Shown here piece after piece: positions 1 to 6,646 of a stretch of DNA of 7,178 nt. This DNA comes from Tannerella sp. (GTDB taxonomy: Bacteria > Bacteroidota > Bacteroidia > Bacteroidales > Tannerellaceae). Position 1 is the first letter of the stretch. Each line of letters starts with the position of its first letter. The stretch is taken from contig JAITDQ010000049.1 in NCBI GenBank assembly GCA_031282485.1, positions 1-7,178 on the forward strand, given 5' to 3'. The notes beneath the pieces are model-generated. The model saw nothing but the letters and a program-made list of their open reading frames with translations. It searched no databases and was not told the origin of the DNA. The position numbers and the translations under genes were made by a program.

Positions 1-1009
1 AAACATACCTGACTTCGGGGACGAGTTTTATCCCGAACCTGTCGTCCACCGCCCGGATGACGGTTTCGGCAAATGCGGCAATCTCATTGCCGGTAGCGCC
101 TCCGTGGTTTACAATCACTAAGGCCTGTTTTTCATAAACACCCACATTGCCCTGCTTTTTACCTTTGAAGCCGCATTTTTCGATAAGCCAGCCCGCGGGC
201 ACTTTCACGCGACCGTTCGGCAAAGGATATGAAGGAATGTCCTGAAACGTTTCTTTCAACGCTTCAAACCGTTCGCCGGGGATTACCGGATTCACAAAAA
301 AACTGCCTGCATTGCCCAGTTCCGCCGGTTCGGGCAATTTATCGCGGCGTATACGGATAACGGCATCCCGGACTGCCTGCAACGACACGTCCCCACACCC
401 CAGGGCGTTGCGCAAATCGCCGTAGTCAAGCCGGTATTCGGGCTTCTTCCGTAAACGCAGGTTCACACAGGTCACGATATAAGGGTCATGATGTTCTTCC
501 TTAAAAAAACTGTGCCGGTAACGATATTGACATTCTTCGTTCGTGAAAACACGTTTTTCGAAAGTCAGCCGGTTATACGTTTCAACCGTTTCGATCACGT
601 CTTTTATCTCCACACCGTAGGCGCCGATGTTCTGGACGGCCGCCGCGCCCGTTTCACCGGGTATATGCGAAAGGTTCTCTATCCCGCCCCACCCATTCGA
701 AACGGCATAAGCGACGACATCATCCCAGTGTTCCGCCGCACCTGCACGCAACCGTACCGACGACCCCGACGATTCTTCCGTCACCGAAATGCCCTTTATT
801 GCAGAGTGGACGATGATCCCGTCAAAATCGCCTGTAAACAAGAGATTACTTCCTTCGCCGATATGTAATGAGATACATTCCTGAAAATATTCGTCCCTCA
901 ATATCCTGTTCAGTTCTTCCTCGTTTTCATATTCCATAAACCAGCGTGTTTTAGCCGGAATACGAAACGTATTGTGATGTTCCAGTGAATAATTTTGCTC
1001 GATGCGCAC
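1..1009 (-). CDS. murB: UDP-N-acetylmuramate dehydrogenase (UDP-N-acetylenolpyruvoylglucosamine reductase), 3' end cut by window edge
   Basis: MurB is the cytoplasmic FAD enzyme that uses NADPH to reduce UDP-GlcNAc-enolpyruvate to UDP-MurNAc, the second committed step of peptidoglycan synthesis. The frame is open for 336 codons up to the edge. Visible motifs are GEGSNLLF (residues 51-58, FAD binding), HIPGETGAAAVQNIGAYG (115-132), YRYRHSFF (162-169, holding the conserved Arg165), GNAGSFFVNP (232-241, with Ser236 as the likely proton donor) and PEVRYV (331-336, with the catalytic Glu332) at the very edge. The YRYRHSFF loop region marks the type I, E. coli-like form; that family is about 340 residues, so only a few codons are missing. 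The start is GTG: an in-frame TAA lies at 1016-1018, two codons upstream, and the next in-frame ATG is codon 25, inside the conserved N-terminus. No TAnnTTTG promoter is seen in the 117 base gap to the SPOR gene. The identification is very secure; the exact start is slightly less so. Confidence 0.96.
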   Translation of the reverse strand, partial: MRIEQNYSLEHHNTFRIPAKTRWFMEYENEEELNRILRDEYFQECISLHIGEGSNLLFTGDFDGIIVHSAIKGISVTEESSGSSVRLRAGAAEHWDDVVAYAVSNGWGGIENLSHIPGETGAAAVQNIGAYGVEIKDVIETVETYNRLTFEKRVFTNEECQYRYRHSFFKEEHHDPYIVTCVNLRLRKKPEYRLDYGDLRNALGCGDVSLQAVRDAVIRIRRDKLPEPAELGNAGSFFVNPVIPGERFEALKETFQDIPSYPLPNGRVKVPAGWLIEKCGFKGKKQGNVGVYEKQALVIVNHGGATGNEIAAFAETVIRAVDDRFGIKLVPEVRYV

Positions 1010-1053
1010 GGTTATTTATTTTATTACGAATGAAGGACGGGGAAAAAAACACG

Positions 1054-1093
1054 AAAAAAGAGGTCGTCCGAAAATTTTCCCGGACAACCCCTC
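1054..1093 (-). terminator. Rho-independent terminator after the SPOR lipoprotein gene
   Basis: Read on the minus strand, GAGGGGTTGTCCG (1093-1081) can pair with CGGACGACCTC (1070-1060) across a 10 base loop (1080-1071). This gives about 11 pairs, including one G-U, with a two base GG bulge. Six T residues (1059-1054) follow at once. The hairpin starts 33 bases after the SPOR stop codon. On the plus strand no T tract follows, so it should work only in the minus direction. It separates the SPOR gene from murB. Confidence 0.85.
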
Positions 1094-1126
1094 CCCTTTG
1101 GTTATGGCTATAGTTCACCAAAAATC

Positions 1127-1612
1127 TCAATACCGGCGTTCCAACAACCAGGCATCCTGGAAATTAGGAGCGTATTTTGATTTGATAGCATCACGGCTTC
1201 TGGCCGCATCCGCTTTGCTGTCAAAGCTTGTCACGATAACGCGCAACATGCCTGATTCATTTTCCGCGACAACGGGTCTGTATCCCTCGTCAATCATACG
1301 CTCTTTCAAGGAATAGGCATTCGTCCTGTTCTTAAAACTGCCGATTACAACGGAATATTTCTTGAGGCCTGTTTCATCTTCACCGGATGCAATTTTAACT
1401 TTCTCCTGTTTAACCGACTCGTACGAAACCGTTTCAGACGTCAATACTTCAGTTTCATCTTCCTCTGCTTCTTCATTCTCCCAAGTGCTGTTGTCACTTG
1501 ATTTAGCCTGTTCATAAGCCGTCTTGTAAGCGCTGCTTTTCGATTTGCAGGATCCCAGCATAAATACACAGCATATAGCTGTTCCGAATAACAAAATCTT
1601 TTTCATTTTCAT
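1127..1612 (-). CDS. SPOR-domain lipoprotein
   Basis: This is a 161 residue predicted lipoprotein with a C-terminal SPOR domain, a fold that binds peptidoglycan glycan strands lacking stem peptides and often marks division sites. The N-terminus has MKMKK, a hydrophobic stretch (6-19) and a lipobox LGSC, so Cys22 should be lipidated. The residues after it (KSKSS) are basic, not the acidic lipoprotein export signal of Bacteroidota surface proteins, so a periplasm-facing location is more likely. A segment SAYKTAYEQAK (27-37) follows, then a very acidic linker (about 41-59), then the SPOR domain (about 84-160) with KYSVVIGSF, an AENESGMLRVIVTSF core and a DAWLLERRY end. The start at 1612 is used; ATG at 1606 (MKKI...) is equally good for the signal peptide. 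The gene has its own promoter 23 bases upstream and a strong terminator downstream, so it is probably transcribed alone. The precise cellular role is unknown. Confidence 0.9.
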   Translation of the reverse strand: MKMKKILLFGTAICCVFMLGSCKSKSSAYKTAYEQAKSSDNSTWENEEAEEDETEVLTSETVSYESVKQEKVKIASGEDETGLKKYSVVIGSFKNRTNAYSLKERMIDEGYRPVVAENESGMLRVIVTSFDSKADAARSRDAIKSKYAPNFQDAWLLERRY

Positions 1613-1634
1613 CTATTTTATGTAAATTTGTTCG

Positions 1635-1667
1635 CAAAGGTAATTATTTTTATCATTAAAATCCAAA
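1635..1667 (-). promoter_or_regulatory. Bacteroidota-type promoter of the SPOR lipoprotein gene
   Basis: On the minus strand TTTG (1667-1664) is followed after 21 bases by TACCTTTG (1642-1635), matching the Bacteroidota primary sigma factor consensus TTTG/TAnnTTTG. Transcription should begin a few bases below 1635, giving a leader of about 15-20 bases before the ATG at 1612. The promoter lies entirely in the 66 base gap after the upstream gene. Confidence 0.75.
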
Positions 1668-1675
1668 CACTTTGG
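1663..1675 (-). other. Small perfect inverted repeat after the HEAT-DUF1080 stop codon, overlapping the -33 element
   Basis: CCAAA-GTG-TTTGG on the minus strand is a five pair perfect hairpin with a three base loop, four bases after the stop codon, followed by ATTTT. It could be a weak terminator for the large gene or an operator for the SPOR promoter, since its downstream arm contains the -33 TTTG. The stem is short and a chance origin is possible. Confidence 0.3.
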
Positions 1676-1678
1676 CGA

Positions 1679-4600
1679 TTATTTCAATTCTTTGATACGT
1701 ATATTCCGAAATTTCAAGGCGGAACCATGACCCAGAAACCCGATATGACCTGATTTATTAAACAGTCCGGGATGATCTCTTTTATCCCGTGTACCGTTTT
1801 TAGTTGCTTCCTTAATGTCGCCGTCGAGGATGACCGTGCCGTTCAGCGTAACGCGGATATGCGTCCCGTCGGCTAATATCTCCTGCGTATTCCATTCCCC
1901 CGTCGGCTTCAGGTAACCGCGTTTTGCCGGGATAATGCCGTAAACGGAGCCATGATACTGATACACCGCCAGGTCTTTATAAACGGGATGCTCATTGTCA
2001 AGTATCTGAAGCTCCATGCCCACATAAGCGGCATCGCCTTCGAGCGGCGTGCGTATGCCCACTCCGTTGTTTGCCGCAGGGGTCAGCTGAAATTCAAAAC
2101 GGTAAACGAAATTGGAATATTCCTTCTTCGTATACAGGTTGCCCCCGAACTTTGTCTCCGTCGAAAGGGCGATACAGCCGTCCTCCAGCTTGTAATCAAC
2201 CAGATTACCCGTCCATTCGTGCATGTTTGTCCCGTCAAAAAGGATTTTGAAACCTTCTTTCTTTTCTTCCGCCGAAAGCTGATACGGTTCCGGACGCTCC
2301 AGTTCCTTTACATATATATTACGGTAATACACTTTACTGCCATGCGCCTGAAGTTCTATCTGTTCAACCGGAGGAACCGGCTGCGAACGATCCCAGTAAT
2401 TTTCCATGATCACATTATCGACAACAAGTTCGCCGTTTAATTTGACGGTCACACGGTCGCCGGTCATTTTTATATAAAACGTATTCCATTCGCCCAGCCT
2501 GTTATCCGCCACCTTAAGCGGTTTACTTTGATTCACGGCATTATTGTACAGCCCGCCGGAGCCAACCTGTGCACCGACATTCACGCGCGACGTGTCCCAT
2601 ATCTGAACCTGCGGCGTTCCGCGCAGGTAGATGCCTGCATCGGCTTCAGGGCCTGCCGGGTCAAGTTTCCAGTCGACATACATTTCAAAATCGCCGTACT
2701 GCTTTTCCGTACAAATATTATCTCCTTTACCGTTAAAAACAAGCTCTCCGTCGACAGCCGACCAGCCCGCATGCATCACCTCGTCGGCCTTTGCCTGTGC
2801 GCTTTTCAGTGCAGCCGGTTTCATTTTGGCGCGTTGAACCGGATCCGCAACCAGTCCCTTCCAGCCGGTCAGGTCTTTTCCGTTGAACAGGGCGACAAAT
2901 CCCGTTTCCTGCGGCATCTCATCCAGATGTTTGCGGATAGCCTGACGCTGATAATCCGCATCGGGATTATTCAGGGTGGACGCAGCCCGGTTCAGCAAAT
3001 CCGTCACATTTTTCCCCGTAAACGCTTTATTGGCCAGGGCAATGTTCATCACCGCCTGCGCTGCATTTTCCTTCAATGAATTGTCGCCAAGAAATTCTCC
3101 CGCATACAGCAACGCCAGATAAGTTCCCGTTTTCCCTATACTTTTCAATATTCTGTTTTTCTGTTCGTCCGTCTTTGCCGCTTCCATTGCCTTACGCAGG
3201 AATATCAAACGGTTATCGCCCGTCATCCGTTCATCGGAAACAAGCGGGATATAGGCGTCAAGCGCACGCTGGGAATAAGATAAATCCGAAGCGCTCCTGC
3301 AAATATTATATAACGGCTCTTCCACCTCAAAACCTTTCCACGAAAGCAATGCCTCAAACGCCGCATCTTTAGCCGCGCCACGTTCTTCATTAAATCCTCT
3401 TACGATTATTTCCAGCGCCTCCCTGTTTCCGGTGGACGACAGTACGGGATAGTACAAATACTTCTTCGTTTCGCCGGCCTGCAACATACGACGCGTAATC
3501 ATTTCCGTCCGCGCAACCGGCGACAGGGAAGACAGCGCCGAAACAACGGCCTGCTGCAACGGCTTCACAAATGAAGATTCGGAAGTCTCCAGCAAACCGC
3601 ACAGGACGACCATGTCTTTTTCCGAAACAACATCTTTCAGTACATTATACGCAGTCGTTTTTACTTCCAGGGAAGAACTTTTCGTCTGCTCAAGCGCCGT
3701 ATTGAAATATGCGTTTGCCTTGCGTAAAGCCAGCAACTCCAATGCCGCCTGCTTCCCTTTATCAGACGCCGTTCCCGCCATTTTCGCCAGCGAAGGCGAA
3801 ACATCGCCGTTAAAAGAAGAAAGAAACTGCTTCGCCAGCGCAATAACCGCTGCATCCTCGCTTTTCAGCAAGCCGGCAAGCGCCGGAATTGCATCCCTGT
3901 CTTCTGTTTCGGAAAGAGCATACGCAGCCGCCTGTTTCACTTCAAGAGCAGGATTATCCAACTGTTGTATCAGCATCTGGATACCTGTTTTTTCAATGCC
4001 GGTCTCGAGCGTTTTAAGTATTTCTCTTTTCGCAGGAGACTGCGCTTCGTTTCCAATCCAGTTCAGGATATCTGTTTTTTCTCCGGTTCCCGCTTTCGGC
4101 AACATTTTGAACAGTTCGACATACATCGTTTTGTCCGCATAACAGGAAGCGTACCTCAACGCCGCATTTCTATACGCAATATCACTGTCTTTCAATGCCG
4201 TTTTAAGCGTTTTTACCTTATCGGCCTGCGTCGGGAATATAATTTCAAGTGCAGCAATGCGCACTTGCGCCGCACCGGCTTTCGTTGCGTTTTTCAAAAG
4301 ATTCTGTGCAGCCGAAGCGGCTTCTTTCTCATCACCCTGTTCGTAAACCCGTTTTATCAGCTGTACGTATGCATCCGTCGCACCTGTTAACTCATACTTG
4401 TATCCCGTTTCGGCTGCGCTTGCCGCCAAATCCGTCAGTGAGGCTTTGCTTCCGGTTCTGCTTAGCGTCTTCAGAACGACCGCTTTTGTCTTCAGATCCT
4501 GCGTTTGCAACATCGGTTTCAGTAAATCTTCGGTACCTTCTATCGGCAAGACGTCTCCCAAAGCCTGAATAATATTGCGCTGCGCTTCGGGTGTACGGGC

Positions 4601-5128
4601 GTTACGCCTCATCAAAGCCATCTGTAAGGCTTTAGCCGCCGCCTCGCCGCCGATAGAGGCAATCGTACAGGCGGAAGGGCTGCTCAACGCATCGTCCGTC
4701 AGATAGCCTGTTAACTTGCTTATGCTTGCTTCCGAACCGATTACGGCCAGCTGACGTATAAGAAACGCTTTTGTTTCATTTTCTTCCGTTGCGTCAAGAG
4801 CATCAAGAAATGCCTGCTCCGTCTTACTTTTCAACAATTCATCGCCGGAAGCGTAATAAGCCAGTCCGCTTAAAGCATATTCAACGGCCGGATTATTGCC
4901 CTTGCCGGAAGGAACGATCATTTCCACAAGCTTTTTGACGCCCTCTGTCCCCGTGGAACAAAGATCTTTCATCAATTCATTATACTTCGACTGTCCGTTA
5001 GCCGGAAGCTGAGCCAGCACATCCGCTACGATCGTCGCGTTCGTGCGATTCGCCGGTGTCTGCGCCATTGCCATGCCGGAACATACGATAAAGGCGCCAA
5101 ATAATATCTTAAAAATATTCTGTTTCAT
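1679..5128 (-). CDS. Secreted HEAT-repeat protein with two C-terminal DUF1080 (3-keto-disaccharide hydrolase) domains
   Basis: This is a 1149 residue predicted extracytoplasmic protein. The frame opens 15 codons earlier (5173), but ATG 5128 is chosen because it starts a textbook Sec signal peptide, MKQNIFKILFGAFIVCSGMAMA, cleaved before Gln23. Cys16 lacks a lipobox. Residues about 30-740 are helical HEAT/PBS-lyase-like repeats; the clearest is EVKQAAAYALSETEDRDAIP (396-415). Domain DUF1080-1 (about 742-943) has ALFNGKDLTGWKG, DGELVFNGKGDNICTEK, DAGIYLRGTPQVQIWD, LGEWNTFYIKM and a closing YYRNIYVKEL. Domain DUF1080-2 (about 959-1148) has ILFDGTNMHEWTG, NNGVGIRTP, GMELQILDNEHP, TGEWNTQEI and FRNIRIKEL. 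The DUF1080 family (PF06439) has a concanavalin-like fold, and characterised members cleave 3-keto-glycosides. The HEAT array probably serves as a scaffold or partner-binding surface, which is inference. The gene lies 114 bases after the oxidoreductase gene with no TTTG in the gap, so co-transcription is likely. Substrate is unknown. Confidence 0.9.
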   Translation of the reverse strand: MKQNIFKILFGAFIVCSGMAMAQTPANRTNATIVADVLAQLPANGQSKYNELMKDLCSTGTEGVKKLVEMIVPSGKGNNPAVEYALSGLAYYASGDELLKSKTEQAFLDALDATEENETKAFLIRQLAVIGSEASISKLTGYLTDDALSSPSACTIASIGGEAAAKALQMALMRRNARTPEAQRNIIQALGDVLPIEGTEDLLKPMLQTQDLKTKAVVLKTLSRTGSKASLTDLAASAAETGYKYELTGATDAYVQLIKRVYEQGDEKEAASAAQNLLKNATKAGAAQVRIAALEIIFPTQADKVKTLKTALKDSDIAYRNAALRYASCYADKTMYVELFKMLPKAGTGEKTDILNWIGNEAQSPAKREILKTLETGIEKTGIQMLIQQLDNPALEVKQAAAYALSETEDRDAIPALAGLLKSEDAAVIALAKQFLSSFNGDVSPSLAKMAGTASDKGKQAALELLALRKANAYFNTALEQTKSSSLEVKTTAYNVLKDVVSEKDMVVLCGLLETSESSFVKPLQQAVVSALSSLSPVARTEMITRRMLQAGETKKYLYYPVLSSTGNREALEIIVRGFNEERGAAKDAAFEALLSWKGFEVEEPLYNICRSASDLSYSQRALDAYIPLVSDERMTGDNRLIFLRKAMEAAKTDEQKNRILKSIGKTGTYLALLYAGEFLGDNSLKENAAQAVMNIALANKAFTGKNVTDLLNRAASTLNNPDADYQRQAIRKHLDEMPQETGFVALFNGKDLTGWKGLVADPVQRAKMKPAALKSAQAKADEVMHAGWSAVDGELVFNGKGDNICTEKQYGDFEMYVDWKLDPAGPEADAGIYLRGTPQVQIWDTSRVNVGAQVGSGGLYNNAVNQSKPLKVADNRLGEWNTFYIKMTGDRVTVKLNGELVVDNVIMENYWDRSQPVPPVEQIELQAHGSKVYYRNIYVKELERPEPYQLSAEEKKEGFKILFDGTNMHEWTGNLVDYKLEDGCIALSTETKFGGNLYTKKEYSNFVYRFEFQLTPAANNGVGIRTPLEGDAAYVGMELQILDNEHPVYKDLAVYQYHGSVYGIIPAKRGYLKPTGEWNTQEILADGTHIRVTLNGTVILDGDIKEATKNGTRDKRDHPGLFNKSGHIGFLGHGSALKFRNIRIKELK

Positions 5129-5242
5129 GTTTATATCAGTAAATAGTGAATAATTGGGAGTTATTACATACATTTACGGGATTTTTCATAATCGACATAA
5201 CCGGTTTGGAATATGTAAATTCTGAAAATTCCGTGATTATGT

Positions 5243-6499
5243 TTATATATTCCAGGACGCTCTCATCGGCTGGTCTAACAGATTATTGGCCGCTTCATCG
5301 TTGATAAACTGCAATTTCACGGGATCAAATTCAAGCGCACGGTTCAACCGGAGGGCGACGGCGCCCATATTAACAATCGTAGCAGAACGAAAACCGTTCC
5401 GTTCATTAAGCGCAAACGGCTGACGCGTTCTCACACATTTCATAAAGTCAACCTGTTGCTGTTCCGGCTCCGGATAATCAGCCAGTTTCTTTTCCCATCC
5501 GGGTATGTCGCAGACAAAATTTTTATAGACATTCCCTTTCGGGCCGGCAATATAAGGTGTACCGGGATTGCCGTAATCGCCACCCCACAATACAATCTTG
5601 CATCCGTCTTCATACGTATAGGTTATCGACCGCCACGTGCCTACGGCGTCATGATGCTGTTGCGGTGCATCAACTTCCACTTTCACCGGGCTGGTATCGT
5701 CTTTTCCCAATATATACTGGACAGGATCTATATAATGTTGTCCCATATCGCCAAGTCCGCCCCCGTCATAATCCCAGTATCCACGGAAAGTACCATGTAC
5801 GCGATGAGGATTATAAGGCTTATAAGGCGCAGGCCCGAGCCACATGTCATAATCGAGTTCCGGCGGTACCGGTTCGGGAACCAGAGATTCCTTTCCTACC
5901 CAATAAAATTTCCAGTCAAAGCCCGTATGGGCGCTAATCGTGACTTTAAGCGGCCAGCCGAGCATTCCGCTTTGAACAAGTTTCTTCAGCGGTTTTACCG
6001 TCGTGCCGAGGCCATAAAAATTATCCGAAAAACGGAACCATGTATTCAGGCGGAATATGTTCCCATACCGTTTGACGGCTTCCATAACACGTTTCCCTTC
6101 ACCAATCGTACGGGTCATCGGTTTTTCGCACCAGATATCTTTCCCCGCCTTGGCCGCTTCGACCGACATGAGGCCGTGCCAGTGCGGAGGAGTCGCTATA
6201 TGTACGATATCAACATTCGGATCAAGAATCAGGTCTCTGAAATCATGATATTCCGCAATTTTTTCCGGTACAAGAGCCTGCCCCAACGCAAGATGTTTTT
6301 TGTCGACATCGCATACAGCCACAAGACGCGTACCGCCATAGTTCAAATGTCCGCGTCCCATGCCGCCGACACCGATAATTCCTTTTGTCAACTGATCACT
6401 TGGGGCTAAAAAACCTTTACCGAGCACCTGACGCGGCACAACGGTAAACAAAGCAAGCCCTCCCATCGCTTTAATAAAATTCCTTCTGTTCGTTTTCAT
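5243..6499 (-). CDS. Gfo/Idh/MocA family oxidoreductase with twin-arginine-like leader
   Basis: This is a 418 residue NAD(P)-dependent dehydrogenase of the Gfo/Idh/MocA family, which oxidises sugar or cyclitol hydroxyls. The leader NRRNFIKAMGGLALFTVVP (4-22) resembles a Tat signal and is followed by VLGKGFLAPSD, common in exported Bacteroidota members. The Rossmann part has GIIGVGGMGRGH (40-51), an acidic AVCDVD strand end (61-66), IATPPHWHG (101-109) and CEKPM (124-128). Lys126 of EKP, Asp251 and His255 (GDMGQHYID, 250-258) form the usual catalytic set. DYDMWLGPAP (217-226) and GYWDYDGGGLGDMG are typical of this exported subgroup. Length is normal and no key residue is missing. The ATG at 6499 is the only start that gives the full leader. 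Its promoter is about 50 bases upstream, and the HEAT-DUF1080 gene follows. The likely role is oxidation or re-reduction at C3 of a sugar unit cleaved by the neighbour. Substrate and cofactor preference cannot be read from sequence. Confidence 0.92.
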   Translation of the reverse strand: MKTNRRNFIKAMGGLALFTVVPRQVLGKGFLAPSDQLTKGIIGVGGMGRGHLNYGGTRLVAVCDVDKKHLALGQALVPEKIAEYHDFRDLILDPNVDIVHIATPPHWHGLMSVEAAKAGKDIWCEKPMTRTIGEGKRVMEAVKRYGNIFRLNTWFRFSDNFYGLGTTVKPLKKLVQSGMLGWPLKVTISAHTGFDWKFYWVGKESLVPEPVPPELDYDMWLGPAPYKPYNPHRVHGTFRGYWDYDGGGLGDMGQHYIDPVQYILGKDDTSPVKVEVDAPQQHHDAVGTWRSITYTYEDGCKIVLWGGDYGNPGTPYIAGPKGNVYKNFVCDIPGWEKKLADYPEPEQQQVDFMKCVRTRQPFALNERNGFRSATIVNMGAVALRLNRALEFDPVKLQFINDEAANNLLDQPMRASWNI

Positions 6500-6547
6500 G
6501 CATTATATTATATTAATAAAAATCCGCATAGTTATATTCTCGCTCGG

Positions 6548-6578
6548 CAAAGATAGTGTAAGTTAAGCGCAATACAAA
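6548..6578 (-). promoter_or_regulatory. Bacteroidota-type promoter of the oxidoreductase/HEAT-DUF1080 unit
   Basis: On the minus strand TTTG (6578-6575) precedes TATCTTTG (6555-6548) by 19 bases, a full match to the Bacteroidota TTTG/TAnnTTTG consensus. The expected start near 6540 gives an AT-rich leader of about 40 bases before the ATG at 6499. No riboswitch-like or operator-like structure is evident. As the following gap has no such element, this promoter probably serves both genes. Confidence 0.78.
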
Positions 6579-6598
6579 ATAAAAAGAACCGGCGAACA

Positions 6599-6646
6599 GG
6601 AATCTTCCCATTCTTCGTTTGTTAATTTATTTATCCGCGCTCTCTT
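6599..6646 (-). pseudogene. Decayed fragment of a second rpn-like gene
   Basis: Just after, and one frame off from, the stop of the rpn gene, the minus strand reads KRARINKLTNEEWEDS without a start codon. The intact gene encodes KRARINKLTNKEMEEY at 6908-6861. Eleven of the first twelve residues agree, while five of those codons differ only by synonymous changes (for example AAA/AAG, GCA/GCG, ATT/ATA). A weaker match (FRNV against FENLF) runs upstream into the last codons of the rpn gene. The similarity stops about 20 bases before the oxidoreductase promoter. This fits a remnant of a diverged paralogue better than a fresh local duplication. The piece is short, so the call is moderate. Confidence 0.55.

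Noticed and set aside
488..1316. Plus-strand open frames opposite murB and the SPOR gene
   Set aside because: They are antisense to genes with clear catalytic or domain motifs, and one spans the terminator hairpin. No support for translation.
1952..4572. Several plus-strand open frames of 100-180 codons opposite the HEAT-DUF1080 gene
   Set aside because: All overlap a well supported minus-strand gene, lack promoters or family motifs, and have compositions expected from antisense reading.
5129..5173. Upstream extension of the HEAT-DUF1080 protein by 15 residues
   Set aside because: The extension would put 15 residues before a standard Sec signal peptide. The ATG at 5128 gives a normal leader.
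5187..5241. Inverted repeat CATAATC/GATTATG with an AACCGGTT palindrome between the arms, in the gap between the oxidoreductase and HEAT-DUF1080 genes
   Set aside because: Seven base arms 41 bases apart in AT-rich DNA are expected by chance; there is no T tract and no consensus promoter, so neither a terminator nor an operator is supported.
5456..6409. A 317 codon open frame on the plus strand opposite the oxidoreductase gene
   Set aside because: It is fully antisense to a gene with complete family motifs, and its translation, rich in Arg, Ile and Phe, shows no recognisable domain. It is a by-product of the opposite reading frame.
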